64,000 nucleotides of DNA from Pontibacter russatus (lineage in GTDB: Bacteria; Bacteroidota; Bacteroidia; Cytophagales; Hymenobacteraceae): contig NZ_CP047984.1 in assembly GCF_009931655.1 (NCBI RefSeq), positions 3,055,001-3,119,000 of the forward strand, read 5' to 3'. The notes beneath the pieces were generated by a model. The model had not been told where the DNA came from. It did not search any database and saw only the letters and a list, made by a program, of their open reading frames with translations. Of the stretch, positions 10,001 through 17,585 are shown one piece after another. Every line of letters begins with the position of its first letter. Positions within the stretch are counted from its first letter, which is position 1. Position numbers and translations under genes: made by a program.

Positions 10001-10351
10001 GAGTGTGCCATTCTCCTGCCCGTCCGGAACGGCCAGACTGTAGGTGCCGTCCACGCCGGTGCTGGCCCCGATGGAGGTGCCTTTCAGCACCACGGCTACC
10101 CCTGGCAATGGCTCCCCGTTGCTACTGTCGGTTACCTTGCCGTTTACCTGAATAGCATAAGGCAATGCGGCGCTCGGAAGCCCTTTTCCCATAGGCGCGA
10201 TGGCGTTCGCTGGCCGATACAGGTCCGTGGCCTGTATTTGTGTGGCAGGCAGCGCTGCGCACAAGGCAAAAGAAAGCAGGCCTGTACGGAAATACCGACC
10301 CTTTGCTTTTGCATAATCATCGTCAAAAAGATTTGTAAACCGGTGTTTCAT
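7073..10351 (-). CDS. SusC/RagA family TonB-linked outer membrane transporter
   Basis: 1092 residues. After the signal sequence (hydrophobic residues about 25-42) comes a carboxypeptidase-D regulatory-like domain (VNGKVTDSSNGEPLPGVAVV to about residue 150), the SusC signature LEEVVVIGYGTQKRSDVTGA, the plug domain (PLYVIDGVMMPQ, EVLKDASSTAIYGARGANGV) and a 22-strand-type barrel up to the end (PRTFLLGLQIGL). This is the TonB-energised pore of a SusCD pair. No sigma/anti-sigma pair, hybrid two-component regulator or glycoside hydrolase adjoins it in the window, so the locus is a minimal uptake plus oxidoreductase set. The 950 bases upstream contain its promoter region, but no clear TAnnTTTG was found close to the start. 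Confidence 0.95.
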   Translation of the reverse strand: MKHRFTNLFDDDYAKAKGRYFRTGLLSFALCAALPATQIQATDLYRPANAIAPMGKGLPSAALPYAIQVNGKVTDSSNGEPLPGVAVVLKGTSIGASTGVDGTYSLAVPDGQENGTLVFSYIGFVNQEVPIRNRSVIDIQLQTDVKALEEVVVIGYGTQKRSDVTGAVASVKEAELRERAMPSLNQALAGKMPGVQVNTNSGRPGGRTNIRIRGFSSINTSNNPLYVIDGVMMPQSNLAQSSSPIDYINPSDIVSIEVLKDASSTAIYGARGANGVIMVTTKKGRAGEGQISYNVDFSTTAIGPNRPEVLNTAEYLAVEELAWRNMEKYDPVGWAEGKWESLNPALKRSNPFLVAQGVFDANGNPMHDTDWLKETTQSKLSQNHQLGFSGGNERTTYSLSLGYRDDQGFLKNSYMKRYSGRFTIEDQIKKWLKVGGTLSYNNQTENLVDISDQVARQIVEDFPFLPVRYPDGTFANNRDYPLAEGTMSSMHRLHGRKYLLNTQTTIGSLYSNIRFAEGLEMRTVLGTNILTQENNESTTRTLDIGNRGNAASRNRKETFWSVENYLTYNKTFGDIHAFTGLLGISWQETDFFNSDASIRNFSTDYFLYNNLDAGSTSPSVATEASTTAYNSYFGRINYSLMDRYLFTVTGRADGSSRFGENHKYAFFPSAALAWRISEEDFLKGSSVISNLKLRGSYGLTGNSEIAPYQSLPLLSSTYAAVIGDIRVVGTGLGRLANPELKWEKTAQTDIGVELGLLNNRIMLEADVYYRKTTDMLLDAPVPRTSGYATVRKNVGSMENKGIELSLNTVNIDGGDFSWSTGFNVSMNRNKVLTLASPADIFGVGGPNFTNQTNIIRVGEPVGSFWGLTRVGIWSEAEREEAARFTSYRPGQTLMPGDIKYLDVNGDNAITDADRSIIGNGSPKAWGALTNTFRFRNFDLLVDLQYSYGNDVLDMTLHSSEDRQALANSYKTVLNAWTPQNQNTMIAEVRNTRAGYITNVDTHWIKDGSFIRGRNILLGYTFSNAVTEKIRLSRLRIYTSAQNLFLLVDDELIGDPETVGIRDSDAQNVFSQGQNWHGYPKPRTFLLGLQIGL

Positions 10352-11156
10352 AATTCATTACATTTTTAGTGAATAGTAAGCTCAGGTTGCAATTTTGTAC
10401 ACATGCTTCATGAGGAAGCATATGCAAGGAATAGGATATATAGAGGGCTCATGTGTGCTGAGTGATAGATCAGGTGGGTTTATCCTGAAACAGGCACCTG
10501 CTAATGAATGCTTTCAACTGCCCGGGCCTTAGCCATAACCCCGGCGGCGCGCCTCTGCCGCCCCGCCACCAGAGATAATGGGCAGAGCTAAAACCGAAGA
10601 GGCATCCCATAGCGGGGCGCAGCCTGGCTATAACCAACAGGCCGTTCTGCTCTTTCTCTCATACACCTTCCTCCCTGCTGGAAAAGTAATAGGCTATATA
10701 TAACTATACTAAGTTTCAGGGGCGTGAATGCATGTTTAGCAGCTAAAATTAGAAGAAGCATGGCTTCCTTTATTTTAGAGCAAAAGTGCAGTCTGTTTAT
10801 ACCCTGGCGGAAAAGTATAAGGGACTATCCAAAAAATTTGTTAGAAAGATGAACTTAGGATAATGCCTGAGTGAGTGGGCACTTAGGTTGTCTAAATCTA
10901 TGTGTTTATTTTTATATCGCAATAGATTCGGTCATAATTTTTTGCTTTCGACAGCGCTCGGCAAGCCTGATGAAAATGAAGGCGCTTTCTGCGGCAGCCT
11001 AATGCAGGTTATCCCTATCACCTATTCGCACAGGGCACGCGCCTGCATGGCCCTGTATGCCCGATGGTTACAGCCTCGGGCATATATAAAACAAGGCTCA
11101 AAGGCGGAGCAGCAACTGGTTTGCGCTCCGCCAAAGCTTAAGGCCTATATAAATAA
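10352..11156. other. Long intergenic region upstream of susC
   Basis: No gene is supported. The region contains a GC-rich stretch with inverted words (10540-10640), TATATA motifs (10690-10700, 11084, 11145) and an 8-bp inverted repeat GGCGGAGC/GCTCCGCC at 11103-11132. A 160-codon open frame from 10888 runs through the terminator at 11157 into the neighbouring gene and has no protein-like features. Confidence 0.5.
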
Positions 11157-11183
11157 AGGAGCCCGCCATATAGGCGGGCTCCT
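11157..11183 (-). terminator. Terminator after the TonB-dependent receptor
   Basis: A perfect 11-bp stem (AGGAGCCCGCC at 11157-11167 with 11173-11183) and 5-nt loop lie about 120 bases past the receptor stop. Reading the minus strand, the stem is followed by TTATTTATATA. This looks like a good intrinsic terminator of the leftward phosphate operon. Confidence 0.75.
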
Positions 11184-11305
11184 CGCAAAGCGGGAGACTA
11201 AGCCGCTCTGCTGGTGGCTGCCACGATGCTTCTCACCCATACATGTGCAACCAGTATTCATCTCGTACTCGTCTGTTCCCGACGCCGGGGGCAGCAGGTG
11301 CCGCA

Positions 11306-14161
11306 TCAGTTTATCAGGTAGGTCACGCCGAGCGAGTACGTTCTGCCCAGCTTGTAGGAAGTATATATAAACTCCTGCCCCTTGTACTCATGGCTGTTTT
11401 TGTAGGCAGGGTCAAAGATGTTGTCGGCGGAGGCCTTTGCCGTGAGGTGCTGGCCGATGCGCTTGGAGACCACCAGGCTGCCCATCGGGCGGGAGCGCTC
11501 GTAGATGTTCGGGGTGCCCCCCACCGAGATGGCAGAGATACGGTCGCCGAACACGTTGTAGCTGGCCGTGGCGATGAGGCCCAGGGGGTCGCTCTGGTAC
11601 GTGAGGCTGGCGTTGGCCACGTAAGGCGACTGTCCGAACAAGGGCCTGGTGGCCGCGGCATCGGGCCTTACGGCGCGAATCTGCTCAAGCTCAAGGGGCG
11701 TAATGGCTACCTCCGACCTGATGAGGGAAAGGTTGGTGCCGACCAGGAAGTTCTGCAGCGCGGGCGTGATAAACGACAGGTTCTTGTTCACCTCAAACTC
11801 CAGCCCATATACCTTCGCGTTGGCCACGTTCTGAATAAAGATCTCATTATTTTGCGCCAGCGTGTTGATGGCCCGCTCTATCGGGTTGTGGAAGTTCTTG
11901 TAGAACGCGCTCACGCTGAGGTACTCGCCCAGCCCCGGGTACCACTCCCACCGTGCGTCGAAGTTGTCGATAGTGGTGCGCTCGAGGTTGGCGTTGCCGG
12001 TAAAGGCGGGCTCCCCCACAAAGTCGAAGGAGGTATAGGGGGCAATCTCCCGGAAGTTGGGCCGGGCCAGGGTTTTGGAGTAACCCAGCCTGAGGTTCAT
12101 TTTCTCGGTGAGGCTGTACGAGGTGTTGACGGAGGGAAGCAGGTCCACCGTGTTCAGTTCTCCAGGCTCCAGCTGGTCGTTAAAGCTTTGCACGTATATA
12201 TCCGTCGCCTCCACGCGGGCACCCGCCACTACCCGCAGCTTGCCTGTCAGCGGCAGGTCCACCATGCCATATCCCGCATATATGGCTTCCTCGCCGTCGT
12301 AGTTGTTGGTGCGCTGCGATCCGTCCTGCAGGTAAACGCCGTAGCGGTAGATGCCACCGCTCTCCGCGTCCTGCGGGCGCGCCACGATGCCCAGGTTCTG
12401 CGGGGCGAAAAAGGCCGGGATGCCCCCGTTGTAGTCGTAGTCGCTGGAGAAGCGGTAGCGGTACACGTTCTCACGGAAAGCCCTGTCCTTGCGGAGCGCG
12501 GCCACCCCGACTTTGGCTTTCGCCTCCAGGCCGTTCCATATCGTGAAGGGTGTCTCCAGGTTCAGCTTTAGGTCGAGGTTCGTTTCATCCAGGGTTCTGA
12601 AAAACCGTGCCGGCAGGGTATAGGCCGCCGCCTGAATGCGGAAGGCGGTGTCAGCCCCGGACACAAAGTAGTCGTTGGCGAAGAAGCGCAGGTCCGGCTC
12701 ATCCTGCTCCGACAGCGTAAAGGAGGTCAGCCAGGTTACCTTGCTGTTCTTCAGGCCCGGCAGCACGTGCTCGCCCTTTAGCTGGCCGCTGGAGAGGGAG
12801 CGCTGCAGGTAGTGCAAGGCACGCGATTCGAAGATGGCCGTGTTGTCGAAAATGCCGGAGGTTTCGGGGAAGATACCGCTCAGGAACCGGCTGGAGTTCT
12901 GCCCGCTCTGGTTCCGGATAAGGTTCAGGGAGACTTTGTTGTTGCTGTTGAGTTTGTAGGAGAAATTCGCCAGGAAGCCCAGCGTCACGTCCTCCACCCC
13001 TCTTTTATCGGCAAGCAGCCTTTTCACAAACAGGTCCTCGGCGTTGGCGCTGTTCAGTTCCCACAGGCCGAACGTGCCGTTGCCGTAGTAAGAATAGCCC
13101 CGCTGGTACGACAAGCCCACCACATAGCCGAACTGCCGGCCGAACACATCCGTCTGGTTGCCCAGCGAGAAGGAGTGGGAGTGATTGAGCGGGGCAACCA
13201 TGGTGCGCGGCGCCATCTCGCTGTTGAACGCATTCGTCGCCTGGTCTATCTGCTCTGCGCTTTCCTTGTTGGTATAACTTTCGTAGGGCACGGCATAATC
13301 AACCTCGTCGGGCACCGCCCTTGTTCCGTCGTCAAAGCCCAGCCAGTCCGTCTCGCCTTTGTTGCTCGTCAGGAAGTTGCCGTTGAAGGTGGTCTGGTCG
13401 TTATAGCCGAGGGAAGTGGAAAGCTGCAGGGTGAACCTGTCCGGGAAATCCTTGGTGGTGACGTTCACGAAACCGCCTGAGAAGCTGCCGGGCATGTCCG
13501 GGGTGAAGGTTTTGGAAACCGTCAGGTTGTCAATCAGGTTAGCGGGGAAAAGGTCCATCTGCACAGTGTTCCGGTTGGGGTCCAGGCCGGGAATCTCAGC
13601 GCCGTTCAGGGCTGTCTTCACGTAGCGGTCGCCGAGGCCGCGCACATACACGTACTTGCCGTTTTCAGTGGAGATGCCCGTCACACGGGACAGGGCCGCG
13701 GCGGCGTCGCTGTCTCCGCTCCGGGAGAACTGCTCGGCTGAAACGCCGTCCATTACCACCGCCGCGTTTTTCTGGGTGTTGCGCAGGGTGTTTACGGAAC
13801 TTCGGATGGCCCTGCCTTCAATGACGACTTCCTGTAGTTTGGTGGTGGCTGCGCCAAGGCTGATGTTCAGCACGGTCACCTCGTCTTTTTTCACGACAAC
13901 GCCTGCTACAGTTTCAGGCTCGAAGGATATATAGGATGCCTGCACCTCGTAGGTGCCGGGCTCCAGGTTGGTGAGGTTAAACTTTCCGTCCAGGTCGGTC
14001 GCTGTGCCGGTGGCCGTGCCTTTTACCACAACGGTGGCCCCGATTAGTTCTTCGCCCGTCTCGCTGCTGGTGAGCTGCCCCCGGATAACCCCGCCCTGTG
14101 CAAAGGCCGCCGTCACGGAGGCGCACAGCAGGAGAAGGAGGCTTGAAAATTTACGTGTCAT
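11306..14161 (-). CDS. TonB-dependent receptor, probable phosphate-starvation receptor
   Basis: 951 residues. A cleavable signal peptide (LLLLLCASVTAAFA, then QGG) is followed by a carboxypeptidase-regulatory-like domain (GVIRGQLTSSETGEELIGAT, about 24-110), a TonB plug (VVIEGRAIRSSVNTLRNTQK, YVYVRGLGDRYVKTALNGAE, GGFVNVTTKDF) and a barrel ending in GVTYLIN. The length and the RGLGDRY plug motif place it in the large, SusC-distinct receptor class. It is preceded on the same strand by a beta-helix surface lipoprotein, and that gene's promoter carries a Pho-box array, so both are probably induced by phosphate limitation. The cargo could be phosphate, a phosphorylated compound or a metal-phosphate complex; sequence alone does not decide. 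Confidence 0.88.
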   Translation of the reverse strand: MTRKFSSLLLLLCASVTAAFAQGGVIRGQLTSSETGEELIGATVVVKGTATGTATDLDGKFNLTNLEPGTYEVQASYISFEPETVAGVVVKKDEVTVLNISLGAATTKLQEVVIEGRAIRSSVNTLRNTQKNAAVVMDGVSAEQFSRSGDSDAAAALSRVTGISTENGKYVYVRGLGDRYVKTALNGAEIPGLDPNRNTVQMDLFPANLIDNLTVSKTFTPDMPGSFSGGFVNVTTKDFPDRFTLQLSTSLGYNDQTTFNGNFLTSNKGETDWLGFDDGTRAVPDEVDYAVPYESYTNKESAEQIDQATNAFNSEMAPRTMVAPLNHSHSFSLGNQTDVFGRQFGYVVGLSYQRGYSYYGNGTFGLWELNSANAEDLFVKRLLADKRGVEDVTLGFLANFSYKLNSNNKVSLNLIRNQSGQNSSRFLSGIFPETSGIFDNTAIFESRALHYLQRSLSSGQLKGEHVLPGLKNSKVTWLTSFTLSEQDEPDLRFFANDYFVSGADTAFRIQAAAYTLPARFFRTLDETNLDLKLNLETPFTIWNGLEAKAKVGVAALRKDRAFRENVYRYRFSSDYDYNGGIPAFFAPQNLGIVARPQDAESGGIYRYGVYLQDGSQRTNNYDGEEAIYAGYGMVDLPLTGKLRVVAGARVEATDIYVQSFNDQLEPGELNTVDLLPSVNTSYSLTEKMNLRLGYSKTLARPNFREIAPYTSFDFVGEPAFTGNANLERTTIDNFDARWEWYPGLGEYLSVSAFYKNFHNPIERAINTLAQNNEIFIQNVANAKVYGLEFEVNKNLSFITPALQNFLVGTNLSLIRSEVAITPLELEQIRAVRPDAAATRPLFGQSPYVANASLTYQSDPLGLIATASYNVFGDRISAISVGGTPNIYERSRPMGSLVVSKRIGQHLTAKASADNIFDPAYKNSHEYKGQEFIYTSYKLGRTYSLGVTYLIN

Positions 14162-14192
14162 ATATAAATTGGTGAGAATGTTTTGATAGAAA

Positions 14193-14231
14193 TGGGGTAC
14201 AGCGCCTTGAAGTCTATATGGCTGTACCCCA
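14193..14231 (-). terminator. Hairpin between lipoprotein and receptor genes (attenuator candidate)
   Basis: An 11-bp perfect stem (TGGGGTACAGC at 14193-14203, GCTGTACCCCA at 14221-14231) and 17-nt loop fill most of the 80-base gap. On the minus strand the stem is followed by TTTCTATC, a weak T-tract. It could be a partial terminator that lets the lipoprotein be made in excess over the receptor. Confidence 0.55.
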
Positions 14232-14241
14232 TCCAGGAATG

Positions 14242-15612
14242 TTATTGCAGGTAACCGAGCTGGTCCAGGTAAGTCCAGCCTTTCATCCAGTTGTCAGTGC
14301 CGTTGAAGGCTCCTATGTAGTCGGCCGTTGTGAAGAAGCCGTCGGAGGGTTTTGCGGCTGCGCCAGTCAGGGCCATGCCTGCGGCAAGCGGGTTCAGGGC
14401 TTTGTTGTTCATTCTGCTGATGCCCGCCAGCACGGGGTCGGCTGTCACGCGGTTGTTGTTGGCCTCCAGGTGCGTCAGCAGGTAATCCTGGTTGGCTGCC
14501 GCCGCGGCTATCCCGGCAAACGTGTTGTCCGCCACGTTCCAGAAGATGTTGTTTCCGAATACCAGATCGCCTGCCTCCAGCCGCGCACGGCTGTCGCCTA
14601 CCTCTGTGTCCTCAACCACCACACCTCCTGTAAAGTCCGCGAAAAGGCTGTTGTAGATTTTTCCGCCGGCGTTGTCTACCAGCATCACCGCATTCTGGCC
14701 AGCCTTTGTCTTGCCGCCGATGATGGTGGCGTTATATATCACCGGGATAGAGAAAGGCTCCGCGTCGTCCGGGCTTGAGCCGCCGTCGAACTCCCCACCG
14801 GTGCCACCCGCGCCTTCGTTGTATATACCGAACCAGAACTGGTTCTTGCCCCGCCATCCCTGGTCGTAGTCAAACATGTCGTCGCCGTTGAAAGCGGACA
14901 CTAAGTATTTGGTGTTGACGGTGCCGCCGAACCACTCAAAGCCGTCGTCCTGGTTCGAGAAGACCTCCACATACTCGATCACTGTGCCGGAGCCTACGCC
15001 GCCCATGGTCAGGCCGTTGATCTCGTTGTTGGCGCCGATGAGCGTGCCCGCGTGTCGGATAGACACATACCGGAACACCCCGGAGTTGTCCTGCTCATTC
15101 GTGCCGCCGTACTGGCCCCGCACCTCCTCCGTCGGGATGCCCTCAATGGCGCCCGTGCCGCCGGTTTTGTTGATGGTGGAGTTGCCAAGGATAATCACCC
15201 CGCCCCAGAGGCCGGTGGCATCCAGCGGAATATCGTCTGTCCGGCTCAGGTCATCCTCCTCTGTCGTGAAGATGATGGGGCTCCCGGCAGTGCCCTCCGC
15301 CTTTATTTTGCCGCCGCGCGCCACAATCAGCGCGCTGGCGTTCTCGCCCTCGCCCGGCCTGCCTTTGATCACGGTGCCCGGCTCAATGGTGAGTGTCTGG
15401 CCTTCGTTCACGAACACAAAGCCATCTAGTATATAAGTGTTCTCTGCCGTCCAGGTGGTGGTGCCCACGCCTTCCGCCAAAGAAGTCACCACAATGTCCT
15501 CTCCCTCCTCTATCACCGGAGCGGTGCCGTCTTCCCTTTCGTCGCAGGATGAGAAGGCAAGGGCTGAGCCTGCCAGTAGCAGCGTGGCTACGAATTTGCT
15601 TTTGAACTCCAT
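14242..15612 (-). CDS. Surface beta-helix lipoprotein in the phosphate locus
   Basis: 456 residues. A signal peptide ends in SSC at Cys23, followed by the acidic DEREDG, a pattern used for surface lipoproteins in Bacteroidota. The body has the look of a right-handed parallel beta-helix: repeated short turns (LTIEPGTVIKG, GGKIKAEGTAGSPIIFT, GLWGGVIILGNS, VIEYVEVFSNQDDGFEWFGG). The acidic loops (DDGFEWFGG, DDMFDYDQGW) may bind metals. No catalytic motif was recognised. It is the first gene of the leftward unit, directly behind a seven-unit Pho-box array, and is followed by a TonB-dependent receptor, so it may take the place that SusD holds in SusCD systems. Function is inferred from context only. 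Confidence 0.75.
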   Translation of the reverse strand: MEFKSKFVATLLLAGSALAFSSCDEREDGTAPVIEEGEDIVVTSLAEGVGTTTWTAENTYILDGFVFVNEGQTLTIEPGTVIKGRPGEGENASALIVARGGKIKAEGTAGSPIIFTTEEDDLSRTDDIPLDATGLWGGVIILGNSTINKTGGTGAIEGIPTEEVRGQYGGTNEQDNSGVFRYVSIRHAGTLIGANNEINGLTMGGVGSGTVIEYVEVFSNQDDGFEWFGGTVNTKYLVSAFNGDDMFDYDQGWRGKNQFWFGIYNEGAGGTGGEFDGGSSPDDAEPFSIPVIYNATIIGGKTKAGQNAVMLVDNAGGKIYNSLFADFTGGVVVEDTEVGDSRARLEAGDLVFGNNIFWNVADNTFAGIAAAAANQDYLLTHLEANNNRVTADPVLAGISRMNNKALNPLAAGMALTGAAAKPSDGFFTTADYIGAFNGTDNWMKGWTYLDQLGYLQ

Positions 15613-15735
15613 GTTTCTCTGAATTTGGTTGGTTAGTCTCTTTTTTTGGTTTCTGATTGCCTTGAAACGGTGGCAGAACCGCTACAAAAGCGTTGCATTA
15701 GCCCATGTGCCGGCCGCTGTTTCATTTCGCTGCGA

Positions 15736-15833
15736 CAAAGGTAAAGGGACTACTTTAAGCCAGCTTTAAGGCCCGGTTATGATATGGTTAAGGATGGGCC
15801 GCCTTTGTTAAGGAGTGGTTACTCCATTGTTAG
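15736..15833 (-). promoter_or_regulatory. Pho-box array and -7 element for the lipoprotein-receptor unit
   Basis: On the minus strand, 7-bp units resembling TTAACNN occur at exact 11-bp spacing. Units at 15827-15833, 15816-15822 and 15805-15811 read CTAACAA, GTAACCA, TTAACAA. Units at 15785-15791, 15774-15780, 15763-15769 and 15752-15758 read TTAACCA, ATAACCG, TTAAAGC, TTAAAGT. Eight bases after the last unit comes TACCTTTG (15743-15736), a perfect Bacteroidota -7 box (TAnnTTTG). PhoB boxes elsewhere are 7-bp direct repeats with 4-bp spacers replacing the -35/-33 element, which is exactly this layout. Confidence 0.82.
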
Positions 15834-15987
15834 GAAGGGATTATCCGGAAGTTACCTGCGCGTTACGCGCGGGCTCCATTGCCTGATTTTGTATCGGCGG
15901 CACTTGCCAATTCTGCGCTATTCTGCTCTGAGGGGCTTTTCTATGATATATGGCCACGCCGCAGGCGCTAAACCAGGCGACAGAATC

Positions 15988-16043
15988 TTAACATTAGGGT
16001 AACATAGCGGTAATTCCGTAGTAATATGAAGATCGTTACTTTG
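15988..16043 (+). promoter_or_regulatory. Pho-box array and -7 element for the porin
   Basis: Four 7-bp units at exact 11-bp steps: TTAACAT (15988), GTAACAT (15999), GTAATTC (16010), GTAATAT (16021). After an 8-bp gap comes TTACTTTG (16036-16043), one mismatch from TAnnTTTG. Unit length, period and gap to the -7 box equal those on the opposite strand at 15736-15833. Confidence 0.82.
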
Positions 16044-16157
16044 CACCGTTGCCGGAAGAGGGCAGCGGCGGCCTGACTAGCTGACGCGCCCCGACAGACA
16101 GCGACAGTTGCTGACAAGGCAGCTTGTTACCCGTAAGGCTGAAACCTTATATGGAAT

Positions 16158-17375
16158 TTGATTTCTCACCAAAAACCACTGATTGTGCACCACACAGTAA
16201 AGGGAGCGCTGTTTCTGCTCCTGCCGCTTCTCGCCTGGGGCAACTCCGCCCATAGCCAAAGCCTTATCGACAGCCGCCTCGGCAAAGGGGTTCAGGTCAT
16301 GGCCGCCGACTCCTCCTTCAGCATGCGCTTCGGCACCAGGTTCCAGACACTATATGAGGGGAGCGTCAGCTCCGGACCGGGTGCCACCTGGGAAGATCGT
16401 TTCCTCATCCGCCGGGCGCGCCTGAAGTTCGAGGGGTTTGTGTTCTCGCCGAAACTGGAGTACAAGATAGAACTGGGCCTGAGCAACAGCGACATCGGCA
16501 GCGACACGCCGGAACAGACAGACAACGCCGACAACGTGATACTGGACGCGGTGGCTAAATGGAATTTCGCCCCGAACTGGGAATTGTGGGTGGGGCAGAC
16601 GAAACTGCCGGGCAACCGCGAGCGCATCGTCTCCTCCCAGAAAATGCAGTTCGTGGACCGCAGCCTGCTCAACTCACGCTTCAACATCGACCGCGACGCT
16701 GGCCTGCAACTCCACCACGCCCACTATATAGGCGGCATGCTGGTACGCGAGGCAGGCGCTATATCCATGGGTGAGGGCCGCGACATTACCGTGGACAACG
16801 CCGGTGGATATGATTACACCGCCCGGGTGGAGGTGCTGCCGTTCGGGGAGTTTGAAGGCGAGGGCGAATATGTGGGCACAGACCTGGCGCGCGAAGAGAC
16901 GCCGAAACTGGCTGTGGCCGCCGCTTACGACTTTAACGACGACGCCTCCCGCGCACGCGGCCAGTTGGGCTCTTTCCTGAGCGGAACGCGCGACCTGCGC
17001 ACCCTGTTCCTGGATGCCATGTTCAAGTACAGGGGCTTTTCGGCCATGGCGGAATATGCCAGCAAGAAAGCACCCGATGGCCCTGTGGTGGCCTTTGGCC
17101 AGGATGGCGACGTGGATGAGACCTTTGTGACCGGAAATGCCTTTAACATACAGGGCGGCTACCTTTTTAAAACCAATTGGGAAGTGGCCGGCCGCTACAC
17201 CACCTACAACCCAACGCAGGTGACGGGGCTCCGGGAGCAGGATCAGTATACCCTCGGCTTGTCGAAGTATATAGTGGGGCACACCCTGAAGGTGCAAAGC
17301 GATGTTTCCCTGATACAGGAAGAGGGACGTGAGGAGGCATACCAGTTCAGGATGCAGCTGGAGGTGTCCCTGTAA
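16158..17375 (+). CDS. OprO/OprP-like phosphate-selective porin
   Basis: Up to 405 residues. No ATG starts this frame: the candidates are TTG at 16158 and GTG at 16185, and the GTG gives a more ordinary signal peptide (KGALFLLLPLLAWGNSAHSQ). The mature part is a porin of the OprO/OprP family: an N-terminal segment GVQVMAADSSFSMRFGTRFQ, then RRARLKFEGFVFSPKLEYK, the conserved VGQTKLPGNRERI loop, and a C-terminal barrel ending in FRMQLEVSL. It should form an outer-membrane channel for phosphate or polyphosphate. It lies behind a Pho-box array and 210 bases before pstS, as expected for a phosphate-starvation gene. Confidence 0.87.
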   Translation: MISHQKPLIVHHTVKGALFLLLPLLAWGNSAHSQSLIDSRLGKGVQVMAADSSFSMRFGTRFQTLYEGSVSSGPGATWEDRFLIRRARLKFEGFVFSPKLEYKIELGLSNSDIGSDTPEQTDNADNVILDAVAKWNFAPNWELWVGQTKLPGNRERIVSSQKMQFVDRSLLNSRFNIDRDAGLQLHHAHYIGGMLVREAGAISMGEGRDITVDNAGGYDYTARVEVLPFGEFEGEGEYVGTDLAREETPKLAVAAAYDFNDDASRARGQLGSFLSGTRDLRTLFLDAMFKYRGFSAMAEYASKKAPDGPVVAFGQDGDVDETFVTGNAFNIQGGYLFKTNWEVAGRYTTYNPTQVTGLREQDQYTLGLSKYIVGHTLKVQSDVSLIQEEGREEAYQFRMQLEVSL

Positions 17376-17378
17376 AAA

Positions 17379-17446
17379 ATAACGGAATCTTAACAATTAC
17401 TTAACACCCCGCAGGCTGTGAGTTGCGCGCCGGTGCCGCAACTTTG
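17379..17446 (+). promoter_or_regulatory. Probable Pho boxes upstream of pstS
   Basis: Three units at 11-bp steps directly after the porin stop: ATAACGG (17379), TTAACAA (17390), TTAACAC (17401). A -7-like CAACTTTG lies at 17439-17446, 31 bases after the last unit, whereas the two other Pho promoters have 8. Either another -7 is used or the boxes act at a distance; the motif itself is convincing. Confidence 0.62.
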
Positions 17447-17585
17447 CGGTTATAAGACTGTCGGATAGGAGCGGGTGGGCCGCCGTTCCACACAACAACT
17501 TGGCTCTCATCAGAGTATATTCCAAATAATTGATTTTTACCCATACAGGCCTCAGCTTCATAGCCAACCTAAAACGATATATAGC

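Noticed and set aside
10888..11370. 160-codon forward frame upstream of the receptor gene
   Set aside because: It runs through a strong terminator and into the receptor's end in antisense; composition is not protein-like.
11243..12571. 442-codon frame opposite the TonB-dependent receptor
   Set aside because: Long antisense frames are expected in GC-rich DNA with strong third-position bias; the receptor on the other strand has full domain support.
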